A stretch of 64,000 nt of DNA from Paraburkholderia bryophila. GTDB taxonomy: Bacteria > Pseudomonadota > Gammaproteobacteria > Burkholderiales > Burkholderiaceae. Position numbers and translations under genes: made by a program. Under the pieces are notes generated by a model that saw only the letters and a program-made list of their open reading frames with translations, searched no databases and was not told the origin of the DNA. Shown here piece after piece: positions 42,419 to 52,200 of this stretch (position 1 is its first letter; each line of letters starts with the position of its first letter). The stretch covers positions 1,984,001-2,048,000 of the forward strand of contig NZ_JACCAS010000002.1 of NCBI RefSeq assembly GCF_013409255.1. Reading direction: 5' to 3'.

Positions 42419-44392
42419 TTAAACGCTCCGACTTCTAAACGTCCAATTGAACATCCGCCGAGTTTGCGAGGCTGGCTGGGTCAACCGATCGAACAACTGC
42501 GCGACCGCGCCGTCGAGTTGAGCGAGCGCCGGCGCCGCATCCGGATCGACATCGACAGCTGCAACCGACGCCTCGCGTTTTTCCAACCCACCCAGCGCAG
42601 AACCCTCGCCGCTATACCGCGCAATCAACGAATCGAGCCGCGCCACGATCGATTCCACGTGCGCCGCTCCAACTTCCGCCGCGTTAAGCGCAACACCTTC
42701 TGACACCGCATCACCGCGCCGCGTCGAATCACTCAACACCCGCGCCCAATGCAGACAGCACAGCAGCGAACCGGTAGCCAACTCAACATCGGGATTCCAC
42801 ACCACAACGCGTTGCGTTTGCAACGGCTTCAACGCAACCCGCAGATCATGCCAACTACGATCGAGCTTCCGCATCGCCGAAGTCGCATCCAAAGTCGCAT
42901 TCGCAGCCCCATCCGCAGTACCGTGACCATGAGCCCGCGAATAACCCGCCACCCGCACCACCTCCCGCAAAGCCGCAAGCACCGTCCCAAGTCTCGTCTC
43001 CACATGCCGCGTCGCCGCAAGCGGCATCATCAACATCGCGACCGCGAACGAGACGAGACACCCCACCAGCACCTCTTCGATCCGCAGCTCGGCCAACGGT
43101 CCCATCGCGAAGCCCAGCTCGCCATAAACCAGCCCAACGAGCACGGTGATAAAAAACACGCCCGGCGCGTACGCATTCAGAATGAAGTAAGCCCAGCCGA
43201 AAACGCACAACACCATCGCCGCCACCAGCAACCCGGGCGACCCATGCAACGGCGCAACCAGCAGCACGCTGACCAACGCACCGGCCAGCGTTCCCACGAG
43301 CCGCTGTGCGCCGCGATACACGGTATCGGCGCGCGACCGTGTGCCGAGGAACACGACGAACGTCGTGATCACTGCCCAGAACCAGCGCTCGGGAGACAGC
43401 GAGTGACCGATCAGCATCGCGAGAAACGCGGCGGTCGTGGCGCGCGTGGCGGGTAGCCAGCAGAGCTTGGCGCGCAAATCGGCGAAACGCTGCGCCGTGG
43501 ACGCAGCAACGCGAACATCGGCATCAGCATCAACATCAACGCCTGAAGGCAACCCCGCCTCACTTCCCGCACGTCCTCGCTGCGCCATCTCCCTAAGCCG
43601 CCCAATCGCGTGCCGCAACACCTCCGCGCTCGCCTGCATGCCACCCGAAGCCGGCCCCGCAACAAACGCATGCTGCCCAGCCGCCACTTCCACTTCCACG
43701 ATCCGCTCGCGAACCGTCTCGGCATCCGGCGGATTCAGCAGTGCCAGTTGCTCTTCGAGCGACAGCGCCGCTTCATTCAACGACGAAAGATTCGCCGCTC
43801 CCGGCGCATGCAGCAGACGCGCCGCACGCAACGTAACCGTATGCACAGCCAGCCGGAAACTCGCCGAGACCCGCGTCGGCACCAGTACACGGCCGACCAG
43901 CGTCACCATCACCGGACCCAACACAGACAACAACAGCGACTGCACGAGGTGCTGCATCGAAGGATGCAGATACAAGCCCAGGTAGAAGCACACCACACCG
44001 AGCATCGCGCAACCCAACGCGCGCGGACCGCACGCCTGGCAAAGCATGCCGACGAACATCACGACGAGAAAACCCGCATCGCCGGCGAGCGGATAGCGGC
44101 TCAGCACGCTCGCCGCAGCAAAACACGCGCATGAGCCCAGATAAAGCCAGAAAAGGGTGCCGAACCACGCGGACCGTCGCGCGTCGCGCACGAACAGCGG
44201 TGCGACCATCGCGAAGAGGACGCCGGGCGCGGCGAGGGTGATGGGCTGATGGTGAGACACGGTCCACGCGATGCCGGCCACGCCGGTCAGCAGGCAGGCA
44301 AGCGCAACGCGCAACGCGTTATGGAGGCGGACGAGTCCCGGGTCCGCGGCTAGCAGACGGTCGGCGACGCGCGAAAACGCGGCAGCAATCAT
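42419..44392 (-). CDS. FUSC-family (aromatic acid exporter-like) membrane protein
   Basis: The 657-residue protein has two membrane bundles (about residues 20-170 and 330-480) with cytoplasmic segments, the FUSC architecture. It opens RVADRLLAADPGLVRLHNAL, and the second bundle contains RWFWAVITTFVVFLGTRSRA. It is not closely similar to the FUSC protein at 23607-25709 and has no HlyD or DUF1656 partner nearby, so it may act alone or with a remote adaptor. The substrate is unknown. The start at 44392 is the first in-frame ATG before the conserved part. Confidence 0.85.
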   Translation of the reverse strand: MIAAAFSRVADRLLAADPGLVRLHNALRVALACLLTGVAGIAWTVSHHQPITLAAPGVLFAMVAPLFVRDARRSAWFGTLFWLYLGSCACFAAASVLSRYPLAGDAGFLVVMFVGMLCQACGPRALGCAMLGVVCFYLGLYLHPSMQHLVQSLLLSVLGPVMVTLVGRVLVPTRVSASFRLAVHTVTLRAARLLHAPGAANLSSLNEAALSLEEQLALLNPPDAETVRERIVEVEVAAGQHAFVAGPASGGMQASAEVLRHAIGRLREMAQRGRAGSEAGLPSGVDVDADADVRVAASTAQRFADLRAKLCWLPATRATTAAFLAMLIGHSLSPERWFWAVITTFVVFLGTRSRADTVYRGAQRLVGTLAGALVSVLLVAPLHGSPGLLVAAMVLCVFGWAYFILNAYAPGVFFITVLVGLVYGELGFAMGPLAELRIEEVLVGCLVSFAVAMLMMPLAATRHVETRLGTVLAALREVVRVAGYSRAHGHGTADGAANATLDATSAMRKLDRSWHDLRVALKPLQTQRVVVWNPDVELATGSLLCCLHWARVLSDSTRRGDAVSEGVALNAAEVGAAHVESIVARLDSLIARYSGEGSALGGLEKREASVAAVDVDPDAAPALAQLDGAVAQLFDRLTQPASQTRRMFNWTFRSRSV

Positions 44393-44925
44393 GATCGATG
44401 ATATCCAGGCTAAATGGCCGCCTCCGGCTTTTGGCCGATTGCGACAGGGCGGGCACGCGGCCCGCCACCTACGTATCGCCGAACTGGGCTGTCATGCCGG
44501 GATCACCGGCCAATAGCCCCGTCCGACGACGGGCGATAACACCCGAACAGACACGCCGGAAGACGCTGCAAACGGTGGCGCAGCGCATCCAGTGGGTTCG
44601 GGTTTTCCCGGATGATACTTTGACAAAATGACGCTTGTCGAATTTTTGCGGCAGCGCAGCACCGCGTCGCGTCAGGTGACATCGTGGAAAATCACCGATC
44701 TTTTCCGCTTCCTTCAGTTGCACACGCAGGCTCTCGATTTCGGGCGAGCAGATTGCCTCGAGCGCGCCGCTCACATTGAGCGCAATGAGAACGAGGGCAC
44801 GGATCGACGACGGGTTCTCATTGTTTATCCCGACGTTCGTTGTGTGTGCAGCAATGAATTTCGTCGGCCATTTCTTTAGCTTTCACTTGTAGCAATGGAA
44901 CAAAGCGCTTGACCTTATGCGTTAG

Positions 44926-45006
44926 TACTTTCGCTTTTAGTTGAGCTTGCGCGACATCGAAGAAGTGCTCTTCGAATGCGGCATGATCGTGACAGACGAG
45001 ACAATG
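44926..45006 (+). pseudogene. Decayed IS6-family transposase fragment
   Basis: The plus frame reads YFRF, a stop, then LSLRDIEEVLFECGMIVTDE and TM. This corresponds to the '(L)YFRFxLSLRDVEExLxERGIxVsxET' helix of IS6/IS26-like transposases. The in-frame stop and immediate loss of similarity on both sides show a relic only about 27 codons long. No terminal inverted repeats were found. Confidence 0.55.
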
Positions 45007-45151
45007 CTAGATGCTCAACTGGACATGCTGTTGCCCCTCCGTCCCCCGCTCGGCGATTTAACAATTTGAGTTCAAGAAATACCTGTTTCGTTACACATCG
45101 AAACAATCTCTATTTATTCAGGAGTGTATTATTAATTACATATCACCGTGC

Positions 45152-45176
45152 AATTAACAATTAACAATTAACAATT
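45152..45176. repeat. 7-bp tandem repeat (AATTAAC, 3.6 copies)
   Basis: AATTAAC occurs three times in a row (45152-45172) followed by AATT, inside an AT-rich patch about 225 bp upstream of the glycosidase lipoprotein start. A run of identical short units is prone to slippage and could change promoter spacing. Confidence 0.75.
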
Positions 45177-45400
45177 CCGTGCCTTACGTGTAAGAAATAT
45201 TTATGCTCGAGAAATCGTCATTTAGTTGTATGGACTTGGTCAATATTCGCTGTTGCAGGTCCGGGAGTTCCCACGCAAGGATGTCATTCTGACTGGAGCC
45301 GCATCGACTCCGCTGGTCTCATGTCGTTGGAAGAAATTCCTTCGCACTATTCACTGCGGTTCCTTCTGAACCGCACTGTTCTTCCACTGGAACTCAACCC

Positions 45401-46639
45401 ATGAATGTTTTCGCAGGAGCGTCGGCGTGTTTAGGCACGTCCACGCTCACCGCTCGCCCGAGTATCTCTATTGTCCCGATTCTGCTTGGCCTCTCTCTGG
45501 CCGGGTGTGGTGGAGGAGGAGGTGGTGGCACTACCAGCGGCACTACCAGTAGCGCTACCAATGGCGTGGCCGGGTCGGTCCCGGGGCCCGCACAGACACC
45601 GGCCACCTTCCCGCTGACGACAACGCCAACGGTGTCCACCACGAGCACGTCAACGACTCAAACGACGCAGCCGTCGACAGCCACCGCGTCGGCGACTCCA
45701 TTGGCGCAACCTTTCTTTGGGATGAACGGGCATTACATGCAGGGCGGCATATACGAGTCCGTCGCACTTGCCACCCAGGCGGCAGCCCTTGCGGATCTGG
45801 GTGTTCGAACCTATCGGCAGGACGTCTGGATACCTTCGCAGGTGGATCTCCTCGTGTCTACAGTGATTCCGGCGCTCGGCCCAAACGTGACGGTCCTGCC
45901 GATGATTGAGGCCTACCCCTGGAATGATCCTTCGCTAAACGGACAACCCCCGACCGAGGCAAGTGCTTATGCATACGCATACAGCCTCGCGGCCTATGCC
46001 GCGACCAAACTCGCAGGTATTCCCATGGCCGAGTTCGGCAATGAGGAGGATATCGATACCCACAACGCACCGGTCGTGGGCGACGGCGTAAGCATTTCCA
46101 ATTTCGACAACGCCACGTTTCCAATCTGGCGCGGCTCGCTACGAGGCTCCCTGGACGGCTGGCGTTCAGTCGATACCGGGCACGTCACGAAGCTCATCGC
46201 GAACGCGACATCGGGCGGGTTGCATTTCGGTTTTCTCGATGGCCTGATGACGGGGACCCAACCGGATGGATCGACCGGCCATCCCCGAATCACGCCCGAC
46301 GTTCTTCAATGGCACTGGTACTCGAACGGCGGGGACTTCGAGAATGTGACCGGCACTACGGGAACCTACAACGTGCCCGCGCGGCTGAAATCGAGCTACA
46401 ACCTGCCGATCGTTTTCACGGAAATCGGTGTTGGCCAAAACAACACCGAGGCACAGGCACAGGCGTATATCGCGAAAACGATCCCTGAACTTGTCGCGGC
46501 TAAATCCACTTACAACGTCATTGGCTTTAACTGGTACGAACTCTACGATGACCAGAGTGGAACGTTTGGACTGTTGACTGGGAGTCAAGTGCAGAAGCCG
46601 CGTTACGCGACGTTGAAATCGGTCATCGCAGCGCAGTAG
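45401..46639 (+). CDS. Lipoprotein with TIM-barrel glycoside hydrolase domain
   Basis: The 412-residue precursor has a signal ending in the lipobox SLAGC (about residue 36). A Gly run and a long Thr/Ser-rich linker follow (about 43-100). The catalytic barrel opens PFFGMNGHYMQGGIYESVAL. The probable acid/base is in AEFGNEEDID and the nucleophile in IVFTEIGVGQNN, which fits a clan-A glycoside hydrolase (GH39/GH5-like). The Thr/Ser linker suggests a surface-exposed enzyme tethered at a distance from the membrane. Substrate unknown; exopolysaccharide or plant polysaccharide are possible. It appears monocistronic. Confidence 0.75.
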   Translation: MNVFAGASACLGTSTLTARPSISIVPILLGLSLAGCGGGGGGGTTSGTTSSATNGVAGSVPGPAQTPATFPLTTTPTVSTTSTSTTQTTQPSTATASATPLAQPFFGMNGHYMQGGIYESVALATQAAALADLGVRTYRQDVWIPSQVDLLVSTVIPALGPNVTVLPMIEAYPWNDPSLNGQPPTEASAYAYAYSLAAYAATKLAGIPMAEFGNEEDIDTHNAPVVGDGVSISNFDNATFPIWRGSLRGSLDGWRSVDTGHVTKLIANATSGGLHFGFLDGLMTGTQPDGSTGHPRITPDVLQWHWYSNGGDFENVTGTTGTYNVPARLKSSYNLPIVFTEIGVGQNNTEAQAQAYIAKTIPELVAAKSTYNVIGFNWYELYDDQSGTFGLLTGSQVQKPRYATLKSVIAAQ

Positions 46640-46838
46640 GTATTGTCACGTCGCAGTCAGGTTGACGGAAATGCGGCGACAATTGCCGAGGTGAAACGAG
46701 GCTCTTTGCGAGCCTTGTCTGTCGCGGCGCACGCCGGCCCTGCTCTTTCGTTCCAATGCCGGCTTTGCCCAGCTTGCCGCATCGTTCATAGTAGGGTCTT
46801 CGTTCAGCACCAATACGGTGTACCCGGAGATTCATCGC

Positions 46839-47687
46839 ATGTCCGACTCCCCACAGAAACTCGACGACTGGCTGTTCAAGGAAGTCGTCGTCAAAGACGA
46901 CATCACCGCCTTTCCGCTCACGGCGATGGCCGCCACGCTCGACTGCGAGGAGCGTGGCATCACCGTGCCGCCGCTGTGGCATTGGCTGTACTTTCTGGAC
47001 GCCGCGCCGCTTTCCAGGGTCGGGCCGGACGGTCATCCCGAGCGCGGCGGTTTTCTGCCGCCGGTGCCGTTGCAGCGTCGCATGTGGGCCGGCGGGCGTC
47101 TGACGTTTCATGCGCCGCTCAAAGTGGGGGAGCGTGCCACGCGCACATCGACCATTGCCAATATCGAAGACAAGACGGGCCGCTCCGGCCGGCTCGTGTT
47201 CGTCACGGTGCAGCACACGATCGAAGCCGGTGGCGAACTGAAGCTGGAGGAGGAGCACGACATCGTCTATCGCGACGCACCCGAGGCGGGCGGGCATTCG
47301 CCCAAAGCGGCGCTCGCACCGGAGGGCGAAACGTGGCGCCGCACGATCGACACCGACGCGGTCCTGCTGTTCCGCTACTCGGCGCTGACCTTCAACGGCC
47401 ATCGCATTCACTACGACTATCCGTACGTGACGGAGGTGGAAGGCTATCCCGGCCTGATCGTGCATGGCCCGTTGATCGCGACGCTGCTGGTGGATCTGGT
47501 GCGCCGCGAAGTGCCGGACGCGGATACGGCGTTGCAAAGCTTTGCCTTCAAGGCGCTGCGCCCGGCTTTCGCCGGCCAGCCCTTGACGGTATGCGGCAAG
47601 CTCGCCGCCGACGGCAAGACGATCGAGCTGTGGGCCAAAGACCACGAAGGCTATCTGATCATGCGCGCGATGGCCGCGCTCGCCTGA
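46839..47687 (+). CDS. MaoC/FAS1-like hot-dog dehydratase (mesaconyl-C4-CoA hydratase-like)
   Basis: The 282-residue protein has two hot-dog halves. The N-terminal half includes PPLWHWLYFLDAAPLSRVGP and PLQRRMWAGGRLTF. The C-terminal MaoC-type half includes LLFRYSALTFNGHRIHYDYP, with the hydratase His and Asp/Tyr set, and YPGLIVHGPLIATLLVDL. The start at 46839 has GGAGA eight bases upstream; a GTG at 46818 is the alternative. Such enzymes hydrate enoyl-CoA thioesters. It precedes the amino-acid catabolic set by 250 bp but is not clearly in the same transcript. Confidence 0.8.
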   Translation: MSDSPQKLDDWLFKEVVVKDDITAFPLTAMAATLDCEERGITVPPLWHWLYFLDAAPLSRVGPDGHPERGGFLPPVPLQRRMWAGGRLTFHAPLKVGERATRTSTIANIEDKTGRSGRLVFVTVQHTIEAGGELKLEEEHDIVYRDAPEAGGHSPKAALAPEGETWRRTIDTDAVLLFRYSALTFNGHRIHYDYPYVTEVEGYPGLIVHGPLIATLLVDLVRREVPDADTALQSFAFKALRPAFAGQPLTVCGKLAADGKTIELWAKDHEGYLIMRAMAALA

Positions 47688-47939
47688 AACCCGAGCATAT
47701 TTCCAATAAGAAACGAATGTGACGGCGCAGGGGCTTTTCAGGTGCGCGGGCGGCCGAGCCCGCGCGCTCACCGCACGCCCAGCAAGCGGTGCGCGAATTA
47801 TGCACGCCATTCATGCCTGGCAAGCCTGAGCGGGTTTTTCCACGATCCGCCCCGGGCAAATACGCTTGCCGCCATAAAATCCCGCGTGTATAGTTTCCGA
47901 ACTTACTCTTGTTTCGCATCGGAAATTAAAGGGATTCTC

Positions 47940-49439
47940 ATGGACGCTTCCACCATCCTCGCCGACCTCGGCATTGCCCAAGCGGCGCAAGCCGGCGACA
48001 TCGCGGTTCATTCGCCGATTACCGGCGAGCTCATTGGCCGCGTGGCCAGCAACACGGTGGCGGAAGTCGACACGGCCCTCGCCCAGGCGCAAACCGCGTA
48101 CACCGCCTGGCGCAACGTGCCGGCGCCGCGTCGCGGCGAACTGGTGCGTCTGCTCGGCAACCGTCTGCGCGAAAAGAAGCACGCGCTCGGCAGCATCATC
48201 ACGCTCGAAACCGGCAAGATCCTCCAGGAAGGCATGGGCGAAGTGCAGGAAATGATCGACATCTGCGATTTCGCGGTCGGTCTGTCGCGCCAGTTGTACG
48301 GCCTGACGATTGCGTCGGAGCGTCCGGGCCATCGCATGGCGGAAACGTGGCATCCCATGGGCACCTGCGTGGTGATCTCGGCATTCAATTTCCCGGCCGC
48401 CGTGTGGTCGTGGAATGCGGCGCTCGCGCTGGTCTGCGGCAACGCGGTGATCTGGAAGCCGTCGGAAAAGACGCCGCTCACCGCGCTCGCCGTCAATCAG
48501 ATTCTGATCGAAGCACTGCAGGAATTCGGCGACGCGCCGGCCGGCCTGACCGCCTTGATCAACGGCGGCCGCGACGTCGGCGCGAAGCTGGTGGCGGACC
48601 CGCGCGCGTCGATCGTCAGCGCGACGGGCAGCACGGAAATGGGCCGCACGGTCGGCGTGGAAGTGGCCAAGCGCTTCGGCCGCTCGCTGCTCGAACTCGG
48701 CGGCAACAATGCGGGCATCGTCACGCAAACGGCGGATCACGAACTCGCCATGCGCGGCATTCTGTTCTCGGCGGTGGGCACGGCGGGGCAGCGTTGCACG
48801 TCGCTGCGCCGTCTGTTCGTGCACGAAAGCGTGTATGACAAAACCATCGAACGTCTGCAGCAGTTGTACAGCAAGGTGCCGCTCGGCAATCCGCTCGAAA
48901 AGGGCACGCTGATGGGGCCGCTGATCGACAAGCAGTCGTACGCACGCATGCAGGAAGCGTTGCAGCAGGCCACGGCAGAAGGCGGCAAGGTGTTCGGCGG
49001 CGAGCGCGTCGAAGTGAAGGGTTACGAAGGCGGCTACTACGTGCGTCCGGCAATTGTCGAGATGCCGTCGCAAACGTCGGTGGTGCTGAAGGAAACCTTC
49101 GCGCCGATTCTGTACGTGCTGCGCTACTCGGATTTCGCGGAGGCGGTCGAAGCGAATAACGCGGCCGTGCATGGTTTGTCGTCGTGCGTGTTCACGACCG
49201 ATCTGCGCGAAGCGGAACGTTTCCTGTCGGACGCGGGCAGCGACTGCGGTATCGCCAACGTCAATATCGGACCGAGCGGCGCGGAAATCGGCGGCGCATT
49301 CGGCGGCGAAAAGGAAACCGGCGGCGGCCGAGAATCGGGTTCGGACTCGTGGAAGGCCTACATGCGCCGCGCGACCAACACCGTGAACTACTCGTCGGCA
49401 TTGCCGCTCGCGCAGGGCATCGATTTCAATATCGACTGA
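47940..49439 (+). CDS. amaB: ALDH7-type aldehyde dehydrogenase, probable L-piperidine-6-carboxylate dehydrogenase
   Basis: The 499-residue cytoplasmic enzyme has the ALDH set: VVISAFNFPAAVWSWNAALA (NAD-binding start), KPSEKTPLTA, LLELGGNNAGIV with the general-base Glu, GTAGQRCTSLRRLFVH with the catalytic Cys near residue 290, and PSGAEIGGAFGGEKETGGGR near the end. The overall sequence is closest to antiquitin/AmaB enzymes that oxidise alpha-aminoadipate semialdehyde to 2-aminoadipate in lysine breakdown. The ATG at 47940 is the first consistent with the family; the frame extends upstream without similarity. A terminator-like hairpin follows. Confidence 0.85.
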   Translation: MDASTILADLGIAQAAQAGDIAVHSPITGELIGRVASNTVAEVDTALAQAQTAYTAWRNVPAPRRGELVRLLGNRLREKKHALGSIITLETGKILQEGMGEVQEMIDICDFAVGLSRQLYGLTIASERPGHRMAETWHPMGTCVVISAFNFPAAVWSWNAALALVCGNAVIWKPSEKTPLTALAVNQILIEALQEFGDAPAGLTALINGGRDVGAKLVADPRASIVSATGSTEMGRTVGVEVAKRFGRSLLELGGNNAGIVTQTADHELAMRGILFSAVGTAGQRCTSLRRLFVHESVYDKTIERLQQLYSKVPLGNPLEKGTLMGPLIDKQSYARMQEALQQATAEGGKVFGGERVEVKGYEGGYYVRPAIVEMPSQTSVVLKETFAPILYVLRYSDFAEAVEANNAAVHGLSSCVFTTDLREAERFLSDAGSDCGIANVNIGPSGAEIGGAFGGEKETGGGRESGSDSWKAYMRRATNTVNYSSALPLAQGIDFNID

Positions 49440-49468
49440 TTCGGCAATACTGAGCGCAATCAGTGAAA

Positions 49469-49500
49469 GCAGCGGCGCATTCGCGCGCCGCTGCCGCTTT
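49469..49500 (+). terminator. Terminator-like hairpin after the aldehyde dehydrogenase
   Basis: GCAGCGGCGC (49469-49478) pairs with GCGCCGCTGC (49485-49494) over a six-base loop; the tail CGCTTTATCTTTG is only moderately T-rich. It lies about 30 bp after the ALDH stop and probably attenuates transcription into the next gene. Confidence 0.6.
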
Positions 49501-49579
49501 ATCTTTGTACGACCTCATTCAGCAATCCGTTTGCGCCGCCCGGCGTTGCAGAGCGGCCACGTTACTCGTGGAGTAAGAC

Positions 49580-50752
49580 GTGAGTTCCAAAGTCGTTATC
49601 GTCGGCGGTGGGGTAATCGGCAGCTCGATTGCGTATTTCTTGCGGCTGTCCGATCCGACAGTCAGCGTGACGGTGATCGAACGCGATCCGACTTACGCGC
49701 GCTCTTCGTCGGCGTTATCCGCGGCGTCGATCCGTCAGCAATTCTCCACACCGCTATCTATTCAGATGTCGCTGTTCGGCATCGAGTTTCTGCGCTCTAT
49801 TGGCGAGCGGCTCGAGATCGACGGCGCGAAACCGTCTATCGATCTGCACGAAGGCGGCTATCTGTTTCTCGCGACACCGGCTGGTGATACGACGCTGCGT
49901 GAAAACCACGCGCTGCAAAAAAGTCTCGGCGCCGATATCAGTCTGCTCGACCGGATCGCGTTACAAGCGCGCTTTCCGTGGCTCAATACAGAAGACCTCG
50001 TGGCCGGCGCCTATGGCGAAAGCGGCGAGGGCTGGTTCGACGGCTACGGTCTCGTGCAGGCACTGCGTAAAAAAGCCCAATCGCTCGGCGCGCGCTATGT
50101 GGCGGCAGACGTCACCGCGATTCATCGCGACGGCAAACGCGTCACGCAAGTGCAAACCGCGAACGGCGAAACCTATCCGTGCGACGTGGTCGTGAACGCC
50201 GCAGGCGCATGGTCGCGGCGCGTGGCGGAAATGGTTGGCATCGACATTCCGGTGTATGCGCGCCGACGCAGCATTTTCAACGTCACGTCGCCGGGGCAAC
50301 TGGAACGGTGTCCGTTGCTGATCGATCCGAGTGGCGTGTATTTTCGCCCCGAAGGCAAATCGTTTATCTGCGGCACCTCGCCTTCGCCGGAAAACGATCC
50401 GGACGATCTGCCACTCGACGAAGTCGATCACGCGCTATTCGACGACGTAATCTGGCCGACGCTCGCGCACCGCGTGCCGCAATTCGAAGCGCTGCGTGTG
50501 CAGAATTGCTGGTCCGGTTACTACGAATACAACGTGCTCGATCAGAACGCGATTATTGGCTATCACCCCGACGTCGATAACTGTATTTTCGCTAATGGCT
50601 TTAGCGGTCACGGCTTGCAACAAGGTCCGGCAACCGGGCGCGGCATTAGCGAACTGATTTTGCATGGCCGTTATACGTCGCTGGATCTGGGTTCGCTGAG
50701 TTTCACGCGGGTGCTGGAAAACCGGCCGATTGTGGAAAAGAACGTGGTGTAA
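49580..50752 (+). CDS. FAD-dependent amino-acid oxidase/dehydrogenase (DAO family), possible pipecolate oxidase
   Basis: The 390-residue protein starts with a GTG and the dinucleotide motif KVVIVGGGVIGSSIAYFLRL. Further DAO-family features are SALSAASIRQQFSTPLSIQM, DVVVNAAGAWSRRVAEM, and the FAD-closing GFSGHGLQQGPATGRGISEL. Between an AmaB-type dehydrogenase and an aminotransferase, a role as L-pipecolate oxidase (AmaA-like) feeding piperidine-6-carboxylate to AmaB is attractive. However, DAO proteins of this shape also oxidise sarcosine, glycine or other amines. The substrate is therefore an inference. Confidence 0.78.
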   Translation: MSSKVVIVGGGVIGSSIAYFLRLSDPTVSVTVIERDPTYARSSSALSAASIRQQFSTPLSIQMSLFGIEFLRSIGERLEIDGAKPSIDLHEGGYLFLATPAGDTTLRENHALQKSLGADISLLDRIALQARFPWLNTEDLVAGAYGESGEGWFDGYGLVQALRKKAQSLGARYVAADVTAIHRDGKRVTQVQTANGETYPCDVVVNAAGAWSRRVAEMVGIDIPVYARRRSIFNVTSPGQLERCPLLIDPSGVYFRPEGKSFICGTSPSPENDPDDLPLDEVDHALFDDVIWPTLAHRVPQFEALRVQNCWSGYYEYNVLDQNAIIGYHPDVDNCIFANGFSGHGLQQGPATGRGISELILHGRYTSLDLGSLSFTRVLENRPIVEKNVV

Positions 50753-50951
50753 CGCCACGCATGGATGACGCACCGCAGGTAATGCGGCGACGAGTTGATG
50801 CAGAAAGCGCAATACATGGTGCGTAGAACTCGTTTGCCGCGCATTCGGACGACGGCCACAATCGACGCGGTTCTTTCCTCGGCAAACGAGTCGGCAAACG
50901 AGCCGAAAAACCAGCCAGAAAACCAGCCACCAAAACCCACGGCCCGTCACC

Positions 50952-52148
50952 ATGTTCGCATTCACTCCCGCCTTCGAAGCGCCCACCGGTTCGCCGATCC
51001 GCGAACTATTCAAGTATCTGGCGCAGCCCGGCATGATTTCGTTTGCCGGCGGCTATCCGGCCGGCGATCTGTTCGATCGTGAAGGGCTCGACGCCGCGGC
51101 GGCGCGTGCGTCGCAACAGACCACGCTGTGTCTGCAATACGGCCCGACCGACGGTCTGCCGGTCCTCAAGGAACAACTCGCCAGCCTGATGACGCGTCGC
51201 GGCACGCCGTGCGCGCCGCAGGACCTGCTCGTGACGACCGGTTCGCAGCAAGGCTTCGATCTGTTGCTGCGCGTGATGGTCGCGCCCGGCGACGTGGTGC
51301 TGGTCGAACAACCCGCTTACCCGGCGACCTTGCAGGCGCTGAAACTGCAAGAGGCCGACGTGGTGACGGTGCCCGTCGATCACGACGGCCTCGACGTCGC
51401 CGCGCTCGCCACGCTGCTCGAAGCCGGCACGCTGCGTCGCGCGCCGAAGCTGCTGTATACGGTGCCGACCTTCGCGAATCCGACCGGCGCGACCTTATCG
51501 CTCGAGCGCCGCACGGCATTGTTGAAACTGGCGGCGCGCTACCGTTTCCTGATCGTCGAAGACGACCCCTATGGCGACCTGCGTTTCAGCGGCGCCGCAT
51601 TGCCATCGCTGCTCGCCTTGAGCGCTCAGGTGCCGGGTTCGCGCGACTGGGTGGTCCATTTTTCCAGCCTGTCGAAAATCGTCGCGCCGGGTTTGCGCGT
51701 GGGCTGGATGATCGCGCACGCGGAGATCTTGCGACGCTGCGTGGTCGCCAAACAGACCGTCGATCTATGCAGCTCGCCATGGACCCAGGCCATCGCCGCG
51801 GAGTATCTCGCGCAGGGTGCGTTGGAACGCCACTTGCCGCGAATCGTCGAGGCTTATGCCGTGAAATGCCGCACGTTGTGCGACGCGTTGGAAACGCATC
51901 TGGCGGAGCACATCGCCTTGCATCGTCCCGCCGGCGGCATGTTCGTGTGGGCGCGATTAAAGGGCGACCAGAATGCGACGGATTATCTGCATGCCTGTAT
52001 CGAACGGAACGTGATGTTCGTGCCGGGCGTCGCGTTTTATAAGGACAATATCGATCAGGCCGCGCTGCGCCTGTCATTCGCCGCGCCGGGCGTCGCCGAT
52101 ATCGAAACCGGCGTGCAGAGAATGAAGCAGGCGCTCGATCGCGTTTGA
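50952..52148 (+). CDS. PLP-dependent class I aminotransferase, possible 2-aminoadipate aminotransferase
   Basis: The 398-residue fold-type I enzyme opens FAFTPAFEAPTGSPIRELFK and MISFAGGYPAGDLFD, as in LysN/MocR-like transaminases. It has YTVPTFANPTGATLSLERR with the Asn-Pro, IVEDDPYGDLRFSG with the PLP-contacting Asp/Tyr, and the Schiff-base Lys in SSLSKIVAPGLRVGW near residue 240. In the lysine/pipecolate context it may convert 2-aminoadipate to 2-oxoadipate. It starts 200 bp after the oxidase and is closed by a clear terminator. Confidence 0.83.
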   Translation: MFAFTPAFEAPTGSPIRELFKYLAQPGMISFAGGYPAGDLFDREGLDAAAARASQQTTLCLQYGPTDGLPVLKEQLASLMTRRGTPCAPQDLLVTTGSQQGFDLLLRVMVAPGDVVLVEQPAYPATLQALKLQEADVVTVPVDHDGLDVAALATLLEAGTLRRAPKLLYTVPTFANPTGATLSLERRTALLKLAARYRFLIVEDDPYGDLRFSGAALPSLLALSAQVPGSRDWVVHFSSLSKIVAPGLRVGWMIAHAEILRRCVVAKQTVDLCSSPWTQAIAAEYLAQGALERHLPRIVEAYAVKCRTLCDALETHLAEHIALHRPAGGMFVWARLKGDQNATDYLHACIERNVMFVPGVAFYKDNIDQAALRLSFAAPGVADIETGVQRMKQALDRV

Positions 52149-52200
52149 CGGCGACCAACGCGGTATTCACAGAAAAGCAGTAAGGTCAATACTTGAAATA

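Larger units (their letters stand above)
44393..45400. other. 1-kb gap with transposase scrap and AT-rich sequence, no intact gene seen
   Basis: Between the FUSC start and the glycosidase start no convincing gene is visible. The short frames at 44469-44774 (minus) and 44628-44879 (plus) overlap each other and show no family features, though the former has a plausible amphipathic helix (SPEIESLRVQLKEAEK). An IS6-family transposase fragment lies at 44926-45006. From about 45060 to 45240 the DNA is strikingly AT-rich and includes a 7-bp tandem repeat; this may hold the promoter of the downstream lipoprotein. Confidence 0.6.

Noticed and set aside
42143..42703. 186-codon plus frame at the right border of the Rhs island
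   Set aside because: It runs antisense into the FUSC gene and across the DnaA-box repeat; low-complexity Pro/Arg content.
44469..44774. 101-codon minus frame (GTG start) before the second FUSC gene
   Set aside because: One helix-like stretch looks protein-like, but the rest does not, and it overlaps an opposite frame; kept only as a remark in the gap entry.
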